Shown: piece after piece, positions 17,810-26,821 of the stretch
Layout: every line of letters begins with the position of its first letter
Position numbering within the stretch: position 1 is the stretch's first letter
DNA from: Prevotellaceae bacterium UBA3627
Lineage (GTDB): Bacteria > Bacteroidota > Bacteroidia > Bacteroidales > Bacteroidaceae
NCBI GenBank assembly: GCA_002373375.1
Contig: DFLE01000024.1
Span: forward strand, 1-64,000
Direction of reading: 5' to 3'
Length of the DNA: 64,000 bases
Program-made: the position numbers and the translations under genes
Notes under the pieces: generated by a model
Seen by the model: only the letters and a program-made list of their open reading frames with translations
What the model was told of the DNA's origin: nothing
Database searches by the model: none

Positions 17810-20368
17810 ATGAGACGTAATTTATCATACATAGTATTGACATCTTTATTGTTCGTCTGTGGTACATTGATGTCTTTTGCGCAGGGTGATGCTTTGGATG
17901 CAAATATACACATCAGTTTTGAGACCTCTGGACAGAAGACCTATCGTACAGTACAGTATGCGTTGTTTAAGACTTCCAATAAGGCTTCTACGGTTCAGAA
18001 GGCGCTTGAGGAGGCAATTGTGTTACAACGTGGTGACGGAGGTAATATCGTTTTGACTGCATGGGATGATGCTCTGACAAAGAATAAAGTGAAGTTCAGA
18101 AACTCAAAGGGTAATGGAGACTTTAGGGTACACGCATATCCTGATATGGCTATATTGGTGTCAACCTATGACCCGGAGGATGAACTTACTATTGAGGATG
18201 CTCGTTTCCAGGTAATACCTCTCGTTGAGGGACAGACAGAGTATGAGTTCTCTTTCAAGAGCACTATGGACAAAGGTTCTCAGCGAATAGAGAACGTGGA
18301 TGTCTTCGGTGTTAATAAGGATACTATTAATATCGTAGCAGCTCCTCCTATTGACGATGGTAAGAATATGTATTTCCGCATACATGTGGATTTGCCAAAG
18401 CAGTATGGAAATAGCAAGGCACGTCTTGTTATCCAGCCGATGTCAGTGGATTGCCAGACTGAGGATACAGTGGACTATATCCCTGGCGTCGTAATGGAGG
18501 GTTACGAATATCATAAGTTGCAGGATAAGCGTATGCGCTTCAACTATATGAAGTACGACAATGTAGCATACTGTTACAGTCCTAAGCTTATATATGATGA
18601 GGAGAAGATATATGTAGATACGACATTGGTATATGCTAAGCCTAATCGTAGAAAGACATATAAGATTCCGTATGAGGTCGTTTTGGCAGAGTTTAACAAT
18701 GACTATTTCCATCAGTCTGCTGCCACAGGTTCTTGTAATGGAAAGAATATATTTAAGTTTATAGACCTTGGTGTCGCTGCTGCTGATATGGATGTAGATG
18801 AGTTCCAGGTAATGGCAGAGAGTAACTATGATACCAAGAATCAGGATTTACGCTTACGTTTTATCGTTGGTAAGTCAGAGTTGATAAACGACTCTATCAA
18901 TGAGAAGATGTTAAGTGATTTGGTGACGGAGTTACGATCTTATGGTGACCAGTTGATGGAGGTGAAGGTAGAGGCCTCTGCTTCTCCTGAGGGTGGTTTG
19001 GAGTCAAACCGTCGTCTTGCTGCAGAACGTACGAAGGTGGCTGTACAGAAAGTGCGCAACTATTTGGGTAAGGTAGATGTAGCCTTCCATACAGGTTTGC
19101 CAAGAGTATATACATGGGAAGATGTAGCTAAGCAGGTTGAGGAGAATGGTTATCCAGGACATGCGGAGCAGATACGTCAGAACATGGGAGCGAACGGTTA
19201 TGGTGGTGATGCCGCAATAATGTCATTAGAGGGCTTTGAGACGGTTATTGAACCAGTACTTGTAAGTCAGCGAAGAATGCGTGTGACATATCGTTATGAG
19301 CGTGAGCATGTAATGGATGCTGACGAGGCATTGGAGGCATATAAGATACGTAAGCATGACCTGTTGCAGGGTAAGGGTAAGGACTTCTCTGATGGTGACT
19401 ACTACAACCTTTATACTGTAATAACAGATTCTGCAGAGCTTGATACACTTACAATGATTGCCTATAATCATGTTACAAGGACTGCAGGTTATGAGAATAT
19501 CAAATTCTCTATGTATGTTGCGAACAAGATGGCGATGTTGAACTCACGTCAGGGTAAGCCAGATGCCAAGGTGTTGGCTCCGTTCATTAACAGTCGCTTG
19601 CGTGCGTTGTCAACTCGTGAAAAGAGTGAGCGTGCTCAGAAGAACCGTCGTGAGGTGTTGATAAACCAAATCATAACATACTTCCAGATGGAGGAGCGTG
19701 ATAGTGCTTTGAGTTATTGTAACTATTGGTTTGCCAACGATAATGATCCGAAGGTGGAGCGCTTGAAGAAGTATATTAAGTTCAAGGAGGGCTTTGTGAA
19801 ATATGCTACCCATCAGTTGCCACCAGCAGAGGAGCAGGAAGTACTTGATGCTATGAACTATGTCATCAGTTGTGCTCCTGATAATAAGGCAGTGATATAC
19901 ACTGAGGCTCGTGAGATACTTAATGTGCCAAATTCAGTGTGTCAGGAACTCGTAGCAGCCATGGATGATGAGAATCCGAAGAAGTGGTATCTCCGTGGTA
20001 TGTTGGAGGCTGATTTGGAAGAGCAGCGTCTTGGTGAGCCTAAGAAGCCAGACTATGTTCCAAACTATCTCGCATTCTTTAACCACAGCTTTGAGCTGGA
20101 GCCATCATACAAGTGGCTTTACCTTGCCGATGGTCAGGTAAGTGATAAGTTGCGTGAGAAGTTCAAGTATAGCAAGAAGAAGAAAGAACGTTATCATGAG
20201 ATATTCAACAACCTTGTAACATTGAAGAATGATGTGGGAGGTGCATCTGATGACGTTATTGAGATAAGTGGTGATGATGATGAAGAAGAAGTAGCTGAAG
20301 GCGCTGATCAGGCATCTACAGATGCAGAGGGAAGTGATAATGCTACAGAAAATGCTGAATCTAAGTAA
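17810..20368 (+). CDS. large OmpA-C-like envelope protein (DUF3868-like architecture)
   Basis: 852 residues from ATG 17810 (MRRNLSYIV..., signal peptide to SFAQG). The N-terminal 330 residues are beta-rich and unassigned. At about 380-500 lies an OmpA-C-like module: LRLRFIVGKSELI ... VEASASPEGGLESNRRLAAERTK, the usual helix that contacts peptidoglycan. Beyond it are alpha-helical, TPR-like repeats and an acidic tail (GDDDEEEVAEGADQA). A sensor/anchor in which an OmpA-C motif follows an N-terminal domain is typical of DUF3868 proteins next to DUF3575 in fimbria loci; membership is my inference. It probably ties the outer-membrane complex to the wall. The next gene starts four nt after its stop. 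Confidence 0.65.
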   Translation: MRRNLSYIVLTSLLFVCGTLMSFAQGDALDANIHISFETSGQKTYRTVQYALFKTSNKASTVQKALEEAIVLQRGDGGNIVLTAWDDALTKNKVKFRNSKGNGDFRVHAYPDMAILVSTYDPEDELTIEDARFQVIPLVEGQTEYEFSFKSTMDKGSQRIENVDVFGVNKDTINIVAAPPIDDGKNMYFRIHVDLPKQYGNSKARLVIQPMSVDCQTEDTVDYIPGVVMEGYEYHKLQDKRMRFNYMKYDNVAYCYSPKLIYDEEKIYVDTTLVYAKPNRRKTYKIPYEVVLAEFNNDYFHQSAATGSCNGKNIFKFIDLGVAAADMDVDEFQVMAESNYDTKNQDLRLRFIVGKSELINDSINEKMLSDLVTELRSYGDQLMEVKVEASASPEGGLESNRRLAAERTKVAVQKVRNYLGKVDVAFHTGLPRVYTWEDVAKQVEENGYPGHAEQIRQNMGANGYGGDAAIMSLEGFETVIEPVLVSQRRMRVTYRYEREHVMDADEALEAYKIRKHDLLQGKGKDFSDGDYYNLYTVITDSAELDTLTMIAYNHVTRTAGYENIKFSMYVANKMAMLNSRQGKPDAKVLAPFINSRLRALSTREKSERAQKNRREVLINQIITYFQMEERDSALSYCNYWFANDNDPKVERLKKYIKFKEGFVKYATHQLPPAEEQEVLDAMNYVISCAPDNKAVIYTEAREILNVPNSVCQELVAAMDDENPKKWYLRGMLEADLEEQRLGEPKKPDYVPNYLAFFNHSFELEPSYKWLYLADGQVSDKLREKFKYSKKKKERYHEIFNNLVTLKNDVGGASDDVIEISGDDDEEEVAEGADQASTDAEGSDNATENAESK

Positions 20369-20372
20369 AACG

Positions 20373-22685
20373 ATGAATAAAAAAATTGTTTTGGTCGCAC
20401 TGACAGCTTTGCTGTTAGGACTGCAGAGTAATAATCCGCTGAAGGCTGTTCCTGCGGTAAATCCTTTGGATCCTGCTTCTTTGAAAGCAATAGATCCTTT
20501 GGATACACTTGATGAGGAAGACATTCAGGCAATGCGTGACACTATTAAGATGTCACGTAAGAATCTTGCTCGCGGTACAAATGCAGTGAATGCTTTGGAT
20601 TATAGTGTCAGAGACTTTTATAAGCCAAAGGGCTATCAATTCTACAAGGGCATATTGCAGAATTTGTATTACGGCGTGTCTGCAGGCTACGAGCAGGTTT
20701 TACCTCAGGCAGAGAATGCTCCGAAGTTGAATGTTGTTCAGGTTATGGGGCAGGTTGGCACTAGACTTGACAAGTTGAACAGCTTGCGTATCAGTCTGGG
20801 TGCTGGTTGGGGTTATAACTATCAGCGTGGTCTCCGTATGGCTCGTTTGTCAGGTCGTTTGGATTACATGCATGATATAACCACTCATTTTGAGGGTTAT
20901 AACTCTTCACGTTGGCTTGATGTCCAGTCGTTGGTAGGTATAGGTGCTAACTATACTTTCTTCAGTGGCACGGGCAGAAAGAAGTTTGCGCCGGTGGCTC
21001 ATACTGGTGTTCAGTTGAAGATATTCACCGGTCCTCACGCATACTTGAATGTTGAGCCATACATTGGTATTGGTGGTCCTCAGATGGATTATGAATACTT
21101 ACGTAACTGGCGTGGCTTTGACCTTTTCTATGGTGCGAACCTTACATATGAGTTTAGTCTGAATGATAATCTTTCAAAGGCTGCTCGTGTTAAGTTTATG
21201 CTCTCTCGTCTGGAGAAGTTCCCAGAGGAGACTTATGAGACAAATGAATTATGGCGTCGTCCGTGGTTCGTGGAGTTCTCTGGCGGTCTTAACTGGAGTG
21301 AGAAGACTACATTAAAAGAGTACACACCTAAGTCTGCCACAGGACATACTACGACAATAAGTATAGGTAAGTGGTGGTCACCAGTATTAGGTTTCCGTTT
21401 CTCTGGTTTTACTCAGATAGCTAAGCGTCAGCAGATTGACTATGAGGGACAGGGTTGGGATGCCTATCCTTATGGTGATATGACAGAGACCTTTAATACT
21501 CACTATATGGGTATCCGTGCGGAGGCATTGTTCAATCCGTTAGGTTTCTTCTACAAGTCATTTAGCTGGAACCAGCCATTTGGTGGTTATGTGTTCTTTG
21601 GTATGGGCTATGGTACCTTGTCAAAGTACAAGCGTACATTCGTAGAGAAGTATCGTGTGGGTACAGAGTCTTACAGCTTCGGTGCTCATATATATGGATA
21701 TATCAACCCAGACCTTCAGGTATTCATTGAGCCACGATACTCTCACAATGTGTACACTCAGGACGAGCGTCTTCGTGACATGAACCATGTGGCAGTGAAC
21801 CTTGGTCTTACTGTAATGATACGCAGTCCGCACTATCGTCCTGTAGAGGAGATGGATGAGGTACAGCATTATACCTATAAAGTAAACAAGGGTGTACGTG
21901 TGGGTATCGCAGCAGGTATTCCTATGTTGTCTCGTCGTTATAGCGATTGGGGTGCAGGTGATTTCGAGTGGACAGCGCAAGGTTGGTTTGACTATACCTT
22001 TAACACATATCTTGGAATCCGTGGTAGTGTGAACTTGATGAACACCAGCAGAAATGAGCTGATGCCATATTATGCTCACTATTTGCGTAGTGATGGTATG
22101 ATGTGGTCAGAGGGTCATAATGGTCTTGTCAAGGTTAACAGGAATACCTTGTTTGGTGCTCTTGACATTGAGGCAAACCTTATGAACTTGTGTGCAGGTC
22201 GTATGAATAAGCGTAAGTTTGAGTTGCATGCGTATGTCGGTCCTGCTGTTATGTGGTTGGGTTCGCAGAAGAACACTGTTGCAAGTTCTGAGCCTGTCGC
22301 TCCAGGTGGTAAGAATGTTGCAATTGAATTTGGAGAGGAGAAAAATTGGTATTTCGGTGTCAATGGTGGTTTCAAACTGGCTTATCCAATTGGCAAGAAA
22401 GGTATTTCTGTATTCTTTAACCCTGAGGTGTATTTCATCGCGCAGAATGAGATGTATGATATCCGTGGTTTCAACACCATATCTATCACAGACCGTCTGC
22501 ACTTGTATGAGTCACTTAACATAGGTGTACAGTACAAGATTGGTAAGCTTCGTCGTGATCCTAAGGTCGTTAAGGCTATTCACGAGCGTCATGATGCTCG
22601 TTACAAGAGTCGTCAGTTACGCGCTGTGGAGAAGTACAATGCTAAGTATGCTAAGCGTATTGCAAAGCAGCATAAGAAGAAATAA
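20373..22685 (+). CDS. multi-barrel outer-membrane protein of the envelope operon
   Basis: 770 residues from ATG 20373 (MNKKIVLVALTALLLG), four nt after the upstream stop. Three successive blocks of amphipathic beta strands can be seen: about 95-290 (YYGVSAGYEQ ... GIGANYTFFSG ... FYGANLTYEF), about 300-500 (PWFVEFSGGLNWSEK ... ALFNPLGF ... VNLGLTVMIR) and about 510-735 (GVRVGIAAGIP ... HAYVGPAVMWLG ... LNIGVQYKIG). Each looks like an OmpA-size barrel. The tail is strongly basic (RHDARYKSRQLRAVEKYN, KQHKKK). I infer tandem barrels or one large pore; no family name is recognised. Confidence 0.6.
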   Translation: MNKKIVLVALTALLLGLQSNNPLKAVPAVNPLDPASLKAIDPLDTLDEEDIQAMRDTIKMSRKNLARGTNAVNALDYSVRDFYKPKGYQFYKGILQNLYYGVSAGYEQVLPQAENAPKLNVVQVMGQVGTRLDKLNSLRISLGAGWGYNYQRGLRMARLSGRLDYMHDITTHFEGYNSSRWLDVQSLVGIGANYTFFSGTGRKKFAPVAHTGVQLKIFTGPHAYLNVEPYIGIGGPQMDYEYLRNWRGFDLFYGANLTYEFSLNDNLSKAARVKFMLSRLEKFPEETYETNELWRRPWFVEFSGGLNWSEKTTLKEYTPKSATGHTTTISIGKWWSPVLGFRFSGFTQIAKRQQIDYEGQGWDAYPYGDMTETFNTHYMGIRAEALFNPLGFFYKSFSWNQPFGGYVFFGMGYGTLSKYKRTFVEKYRVGTESYSFGAHIYGYINPDLQVFIEPRYSHNVYTQDERLRDMNHVAVNLGLTVMIRSPHYRPVEEMDEVQHYTYKVNKGVRVGIAAGIPMLSRRYSDWGAGDFEWTAQGWFDYTFNTYLGIRGSVNLMNTSRNELMPYYAHYLRSDGMMWSEGHNGLVKVNRNTLFGALDIEANLMNLCAGRMNKRKFELHAYVGPAVMWLGSQKNTVASSEPVAPGGKNVAIEFGEEKNWYFGVNGGFKLAYPIGKKGISVFFNPEVYFIAQNEMYDIRGFNTISITDRLHLYESLNIGVQYKIGKLRRDPKVVKAIHERHDARYKSRQLRAVEKYNAKYAKRIAKQHKKK

Positions 22686-22721
22686 TAGAAAAGCATAACA
22701 AGTAAGATTAAAGTCGTTGGT

Positions 22722-24395
22722 ATGACATTTAATAGATTATATATAGCAGCAGTCCTTTTATTTACACTGTGTATTTACACCGTTAAGGCCTCAATGGTGC
22801 AAAGGACTGACGATGAGCCTACAACAGAGAATGTTGATGCGTCAGCAACATCAGAGAATACAGAAGCGTCAGTCGCTTCGGATGCTACTGCAAATTCTGA
22901 CAATGCCGCCGTAACTGACAACGCAGGTACTGATGCGGAGGATGCGGGCGCATCAAAAAAAGCATCAAAGAAGAAGTCTTCAAAAGCGAAGAAGGTTGTA
23001 GGTGCTCAGAAGATGTCAAAGGAGGCAGATGCTGTACAGGCAGCTTTGGCTGTTGTGTTGCATAAGTACTCTACACAGGCTGATACTATAGCAAATGAAT
23101 TGTCAGCACGTTTCAAAGAGGATGCTGATATGCAGACTGCCATTGCTCGTGCTTATTTCCGTAATAATGAGCGTGAGAAGACACGCAGATATCTTGACAA
23201 GGCTTTTAATATTGATGAAAGCTTCTCACCAGCATATATATTGAAAGGTGATATGTATGGCGAGTGGGATATTGACTCTGCTTGTCTGTGGTTTGACAAG
23301 GCTATAGCTGTTGACTCTCTTAATCCTATACCATACGTTAAGTATGCTACGGTGATGTCTCGTAAGGATATGGACAAGGCTAAGGAGAAGTTAGAGGAAC
23401 TTCGCTTGGCAGTACCAGACTACAACGTAGATATTGAGATTGCCATGCTCTACAATAAGCAGGGTAATGATGCCGAGGCAGCAGCTGCTATGGCAAATGT
23501 CGATCCTAATACGCTGACGATGAACCAGCTTATTCAGTTCGTACAGAACTGTTATTGGAGCCAGGACGATATGAAGTGTATGGAGCTGTGTCTTGTAGGC
23601 TGTAACCGTTTCCCTCAGAACAAAGGTTTTGACCGACTTTATTTCTGGAGTGCCACACGTCAGAATATGTATGCAGAGGCTTTAGAGCACGGAAAGATAT
23701 GGTTTGAGGATGCAAAGGACTCAGTTAACTCTGTGGACTATTACTCATTAGGTTCTTGTTACCTTGGCTTGTCACGTGTTGACGAGGCCTTTGAGACATA
23801 CGCCAAGATTCCAAGTTGTACCGACTATTTTGTTCCTCAGATGGATGGTCAGATACGTCAGACTCTTAACCGTCGTGTAGAAGCGTTGAAGGGTGAGCAT
23901 CGTTACAAGGAGGCTTTGGAACTGTATCGTATATTCATGGATAAGTATCCGTCATCAGACAAGGCTTATATGCTTTATCAGTATTCCACTATCTATCGTG
24001 AATGGCAGGATGGCTTGCAGGGCGATGAGAAACTCTCAGTCATTAACCAGATGTTCAAGGTATATGATCAGTTGGAGACAGAATATCCAAACTGGGAGAA
24101 TCTGCATTATGTGCTTTACACTCATGCCCGTTGGACCTATTCTTATTTTGACCCGGAGAACACCCAGTGTCTGGCAGAGCCATATTATCAGAAGTTGTAT
24201 GACTATTGTGTTTCAAGAGAGGAACAGACAGACCAGTTAAAGAGCATGGAGATAGAGGCTTGTCGCTATCTTGCATCTGTAGCATACTTTACACGTCATG
24301 ATCTTAAGACAGCTCGTGTATGGTGGAACAGAATCCTTAATATAGATCCAGAGGATGAGACTGCTCTGAAGGCATTGAAGACGATTAAGAAGTAA
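22722..24395 (+). CDS. periplasmic TPR protein, last gene of the envelope operon
   Basis: 557 residues. A signal peptide or anchor (MTFNRLYIAAVLLFTLCIYTVKA) precedes a low-complexity Ala/Ser/Thr/Asp/Glu stretch (about 25-75) and a Lys-rich patch (KKASKKKSSKAKK). From about 105 on there are repeated 34-residue helix pairs such as IARAYFRNNEREKTRRYLDKAF and PAYILKGDMYGEWDIDSACLWF, ending ILNIDPEDETALKALKTIKK. TPR arrays serve protein assembly. It lies 36 nt after the barrel gene and is followed by a terminator, which closes the operon. Confidence 0.7.
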   Translation: MTFNRLYIAAVLLFTLCIYTVKASMVQRTDDEPTTENVDASATSENTEASVASDATANSDNAAVTDNAGTDAEDAGASKKASKKKSSKAKKVVGAQKMSKEADAVQAALAVVLHKYSTQADTIANELSARFKEDADMQTAIARAYFRNNEREKTRRYLDKAFNIDESFSPAYILKGDMYGEWDIDSACLWFDKAIAVDSLNPIPYVKYATVMSRKDMDKAKEKLEELRLAVPDYNVDIEIAMLYNKQGNDAEAAAAMANVDPNTLTMNQLIQFVQNCYWSQDDMKCMELCLVGCNRFPQNKGFDRLYFWSATRQNMYAEALEHGKIWFEDAKDSVNSVDYYSLGSCYLGLSRVDEAFETYAKIPSCTDYFVPQMDGQIRQTLNRRVEALKGEHRYKEALELYRIFMDKYPSSDKAYMLYQYSTIYREWQDGLQGDEKLSVINQMFKVYDQLETEYPNWENLHYVLYTHARWTYSYFDPENTQCLAEPYYQKLYDYCVSREEQTDQLKSMEIEACRYLASVAYFTRHDLKTARVWWNRILNIDPEDETALKALKTIKK

Positions 24396-24436
24396 AAGAA
24401 TAATACAAACGTAATATAGAAAGATATTTGGAAAAG

Positions 24437-24483
24437 ACTCTGTTAAGTATTTTGCACAAGAAATGCTTTACAGAGTTTTTTTT
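24437..24483 (+). terminator. rho-independent terminator ending the envelope operon
   Basis: ACTCTGT (24437-24443) pairs with ACAGAGT; inner AAG-T-ATTT pairs with AAAT-G-CTT around TGCACAAG; eight T follow. It ends only 9 nt before the rodA start codon. A possible TAnTTTG promoter (24448-24454, TTTG at 24427-24430) overlaps its left arm and could provide the rodA transcript. Confidence 0.75.
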
Positions 24484-24492
24484 GTATAAGCA

Positions 24493-25950
24493 ATGAAACG
24501 TCAGGACTCAGTTATAAGTTGCATAGATTGGTACACGATAGTCGCCTATGTGATATTGTTGGCATTTGGTTGGATTAGTGTGTGCGGAGCCACCTATTCT
24601 TTTGAGGAAGCAGACCTATTCTCGCTTGACACCCGTTCAGGTATGCAGATAGTGTGGATATTCACCAGTTTATTGCTTGCAACGTGTCTGTTGCTTATAG
24701 ATAATAAGCTATATGAAACCTTTGCCTTCGCTATATATGTGGTATTGCTGTTGTTGCTATTTGCTACGATATTTAATCCGCATGAGATAAAAGGTTCGCG
24801 TTCATGGATAGTAATGGGACCGTTGCGCCTTCAACCGGCGGAGTTCGCTAAGTTTGCCACGGCTTTAGCCATAGCCAAGTTCATGTCGGGGTACAGGTTT
24901 AGTATAGAACGTTGGCAGGACCTTGCTAAGGTCATAGGCATGATATTACTCCCTATGATACTTATTGTAATGCAGAAGGAAACGGGTTCAGCTTTGGTGT
25001 ATGCCTCATTCTTCCTGATGCTGTATCGTGAGGGTATGACCGGCAGCTTCCTGTTTACGGGCATAGCGATGGTATCTTATTTCGTGATAGGAATACGTTT
25101 TGCAGAGCCATTATTATGGGGAACCCCTACGCATGTAGGTCCGTTCGTAGTGCTATTGCTGATACAGTTCTTTACGTCAGTGCTGGTACTGGTGTACTGC
25201 AAGGCAAGAAAAGAAGCCCGCAATATAGTACTCACTTCGTTCGGAGTCACTATCCTTGCTCTGCTGTTCTCACGTTTCATCATACCTTTTGATATCTTAT
25301 GGGTGCAGTGCGTATTGACATTCCTGATGGTGTCTTATCTCGTCGGTTTATGGATATATGCCAATAAGAGGGAGTACTTTTTTATTACCCTTTTCGCTAT
25401 AACGTCGGTAATATTCTTCTTCTCTGCATCTTATGTTCTGAACAATGTTATGGAACCGCACCAGCGTGTACGTATCAATGTCCTTTTGGGATTAGAGGAA
25501 GACCTTGCTGGTGCAGGTTATAACGTACATCAGAGTGAGATAGCGATAGGTTCTGGCGGAGTATGGGGCAAAGGTTTCCTTAACGGTACGCAAACAAAAT
25601 TGAAGTTCGTGCCAGAGCAGGAGACCGACTTCATCTTCTGTACTGTCGGAGAGGAAGAGGGATTTGTCGGTTCAGCCGCAGTCTTGATAGTATTCTTATT
25701 CTTGATACTACGACTCATACACCTTGCTGAGCGCCAGACGAGTCCGTTTGGCCGTGTTTACGGTTACTGCGTAGTCAGCATATTCTTGTTCCATCTGTTT
25801 ATCAATATAGGAATGGTATTAGGCTTGACTCCGGTTATTGGTATTCCGTTACCGTTCTTCAGCTATGGAGGTTCTTCTTTATGGGGATTCACATTGTTAT
25901 TGTTCATCTTCCTACGTATTGACGCCAGCCGAAAACTGATAAATGCGTAA
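24493..25950 (+). CDS. rodA: rod-shape SEDS peptidoglycan polymerase RodA
   Basis: 485 residues with about ten hydrophobic spans. RodA polymerises lipid II glycan strands in the elongasome with a class B PBP. SEDS signatures include PLRLQPAEFAKFATALAIAK, the large periplasmic loop (LGLEEDLAGAGYNVHQSEIA, GKGFLNGTQTKLKFVPEQET, DFIF-VGEEEG with the catalytic Asp) and the C-terminal PVIGIPLPFFSYGGSS. It is longer than proteobacterial RodA because of an insertion at about 215-300, as in Bacteroidetes. mreC/mreD and the PBP2 gene that often precede it are not here; instead it follows a terminator. Confidence 0.93.
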   Translation: MKRQDSVISCIDWYTIVAYVILLAFGWISVCGATYSFEEADLFSLDTRSGMQIVWIFTSLLLATCLLLIDNKLYETFAFAIYVVLLLLLFATIFNPHEIKGSRSWIVMGPLRLQPAEFAKFATALAIAKFMSGYRFSIERWQDLAKVIGMILLPMILIVMQKETGSALVYASFFLMLYREGMTGSFLFTGIAMVSYFVIGIRFAEPLLWGTPTHVGPFVVLLLIQFFTSVLVLVYCKARKEARNIVLTSFGVTILALLFSRFIIPFDILWVQCVLTFLMVSYLVGLWIYANKREYFFITLFAITSVIFFFSASYVLNNVMEPHQRVRINVLLGLEEDLAGAGYNVHQSEIAIGSGGVWGKGFLNGTQTKLKFVPEQETDFIFCTVGEEEGFVGSAAVLIVFLFLILRLIHLAERQTSPFGRVYGYCVVSIFLFHLFINIGMVLGLTPVIGIPLPFFSYGGSSLWGFTLLLFIFLRIDASRKLINA

Positions 25951-26137
25951 TAAGCCACACCCCCATGTGTGTCAAGAACATCGTTTCATAACAGACACTA
26001 TCATGTAGGGTAGGGCGGCGCTGTGCTCAATGCACGCAGAGCACACTGTAAAAACGTGTTGCAAAAGCGAGTCAAATCAAGCAGATAGAATCTCAGACAT
26101 CCATGAGGCACCGTCCAGCTATGGTCGTCAATGAGCG

Positions 26138-26623
26138 TCAATTAGAACAAGTAATCTCTACAACATCATATTTTATCTTCCTCACAGTTATCTGGAAGTC
26201 TGTGTATAGACGATATATGCCGGCATCGTTGGTAATTATAAGGCAGTATGAAGCACCTTCCTCAAGCTCGCTCAGTAGCAGCGGCTCGCTTACCTCATCT
26301 ACGCCGGTAAGGAAAAACTCATAGAAACAGTTGTCCGTATTGAGAATAAACAAGTCCGTGTCATCGCCCTTGCTTGTTGCAAGTACCGTCTCAGGAAGGA
26401 ACACAGCACCATTATTCCAATGTAAAGTCCTGTCCACCGTATTCAGTTCATCCATTACAAACTGACGTGCAGCGTAATTTCTCGGTAAAAGGTACCAGTC
26501 CCGACTCAGACTCCGAGTAATACAGAATTTTATCTGAAGTCAGAATACCAAACTAGCCAGTCTTACCGCCGCCATGCTCAGTACACTGGCCACAAGGTAT
26601 TTCAGAAATACAGAGAACTTCAT
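26138..26623 (-). pseudogene. decayed gene with GH3-like (auxin-responsive-promoter family) C-terminal remnant
   Basis: In one frame from ATG 26623 the translation reads MKFSVFLKYLVASVLSMAAV..., then hits TGA after 27 codons, and continues without shift through ITRSLSRDWYLLPRNYAARQ to MDELNTVDRTLHWNNGA and on to VVEITCSN (stop at 26138). The part CFYEFFLTGVDEV ... LSELEEGASYCLIITNDAGI resembles the FYEFIP ... L-ELE-G-NY-LVITT-AGLWRY region of GH3-type acyl-adenylate-forming enzymes found in Bacteroidetes. Intact proteins are about 500 residues; this one is roughly 160 codons with an in-frame stop. The region 25951-26137 holds nothing else recognisable. Identity is tentative; decay is well supported. 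Confidence 0.45.
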
Positions 26624-26788
26624 GTCAATATGTCCTCAGAAAACAAAGTTAATGAAAAAAGTATCTTTGATGAATTATACCGTAAAAATGTTATATTATA
26701 TGTGCGAAATTAGCAAAATAGAATGTGAAACACCATAGAAAGAGTTATTTTTCTCCCTTGAATACTTTGATATGTAAGAACTTATTTG

Positions 26789-26796
26789 TATTTTTG
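26789..26796 (+). promoter_or_regulatory. promoter of obgE (TATTTTTG)
   Basis: TAnnTTTG match 25 nt upstream of the obgE ATG. 26624-26788 is otherwise A+T-rich without a gene. Confidence 0.55.
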
Positions 26797-26821
26797 CAAA
26801 TTATATCCCCTTAGTGAGAAA

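Noticed and set aside
14688..24395. Type VI or type IX secretion operon
   Set aside because: No Tss, Por or Gld signature recognised; DUF3575, OmpA-C, barrels and TPR do not by themselves identify either system.
26103..26324. 73-codon plus-strand frame
   Set aside because: Antisense to the GH3-like remnant, which has better protein character.
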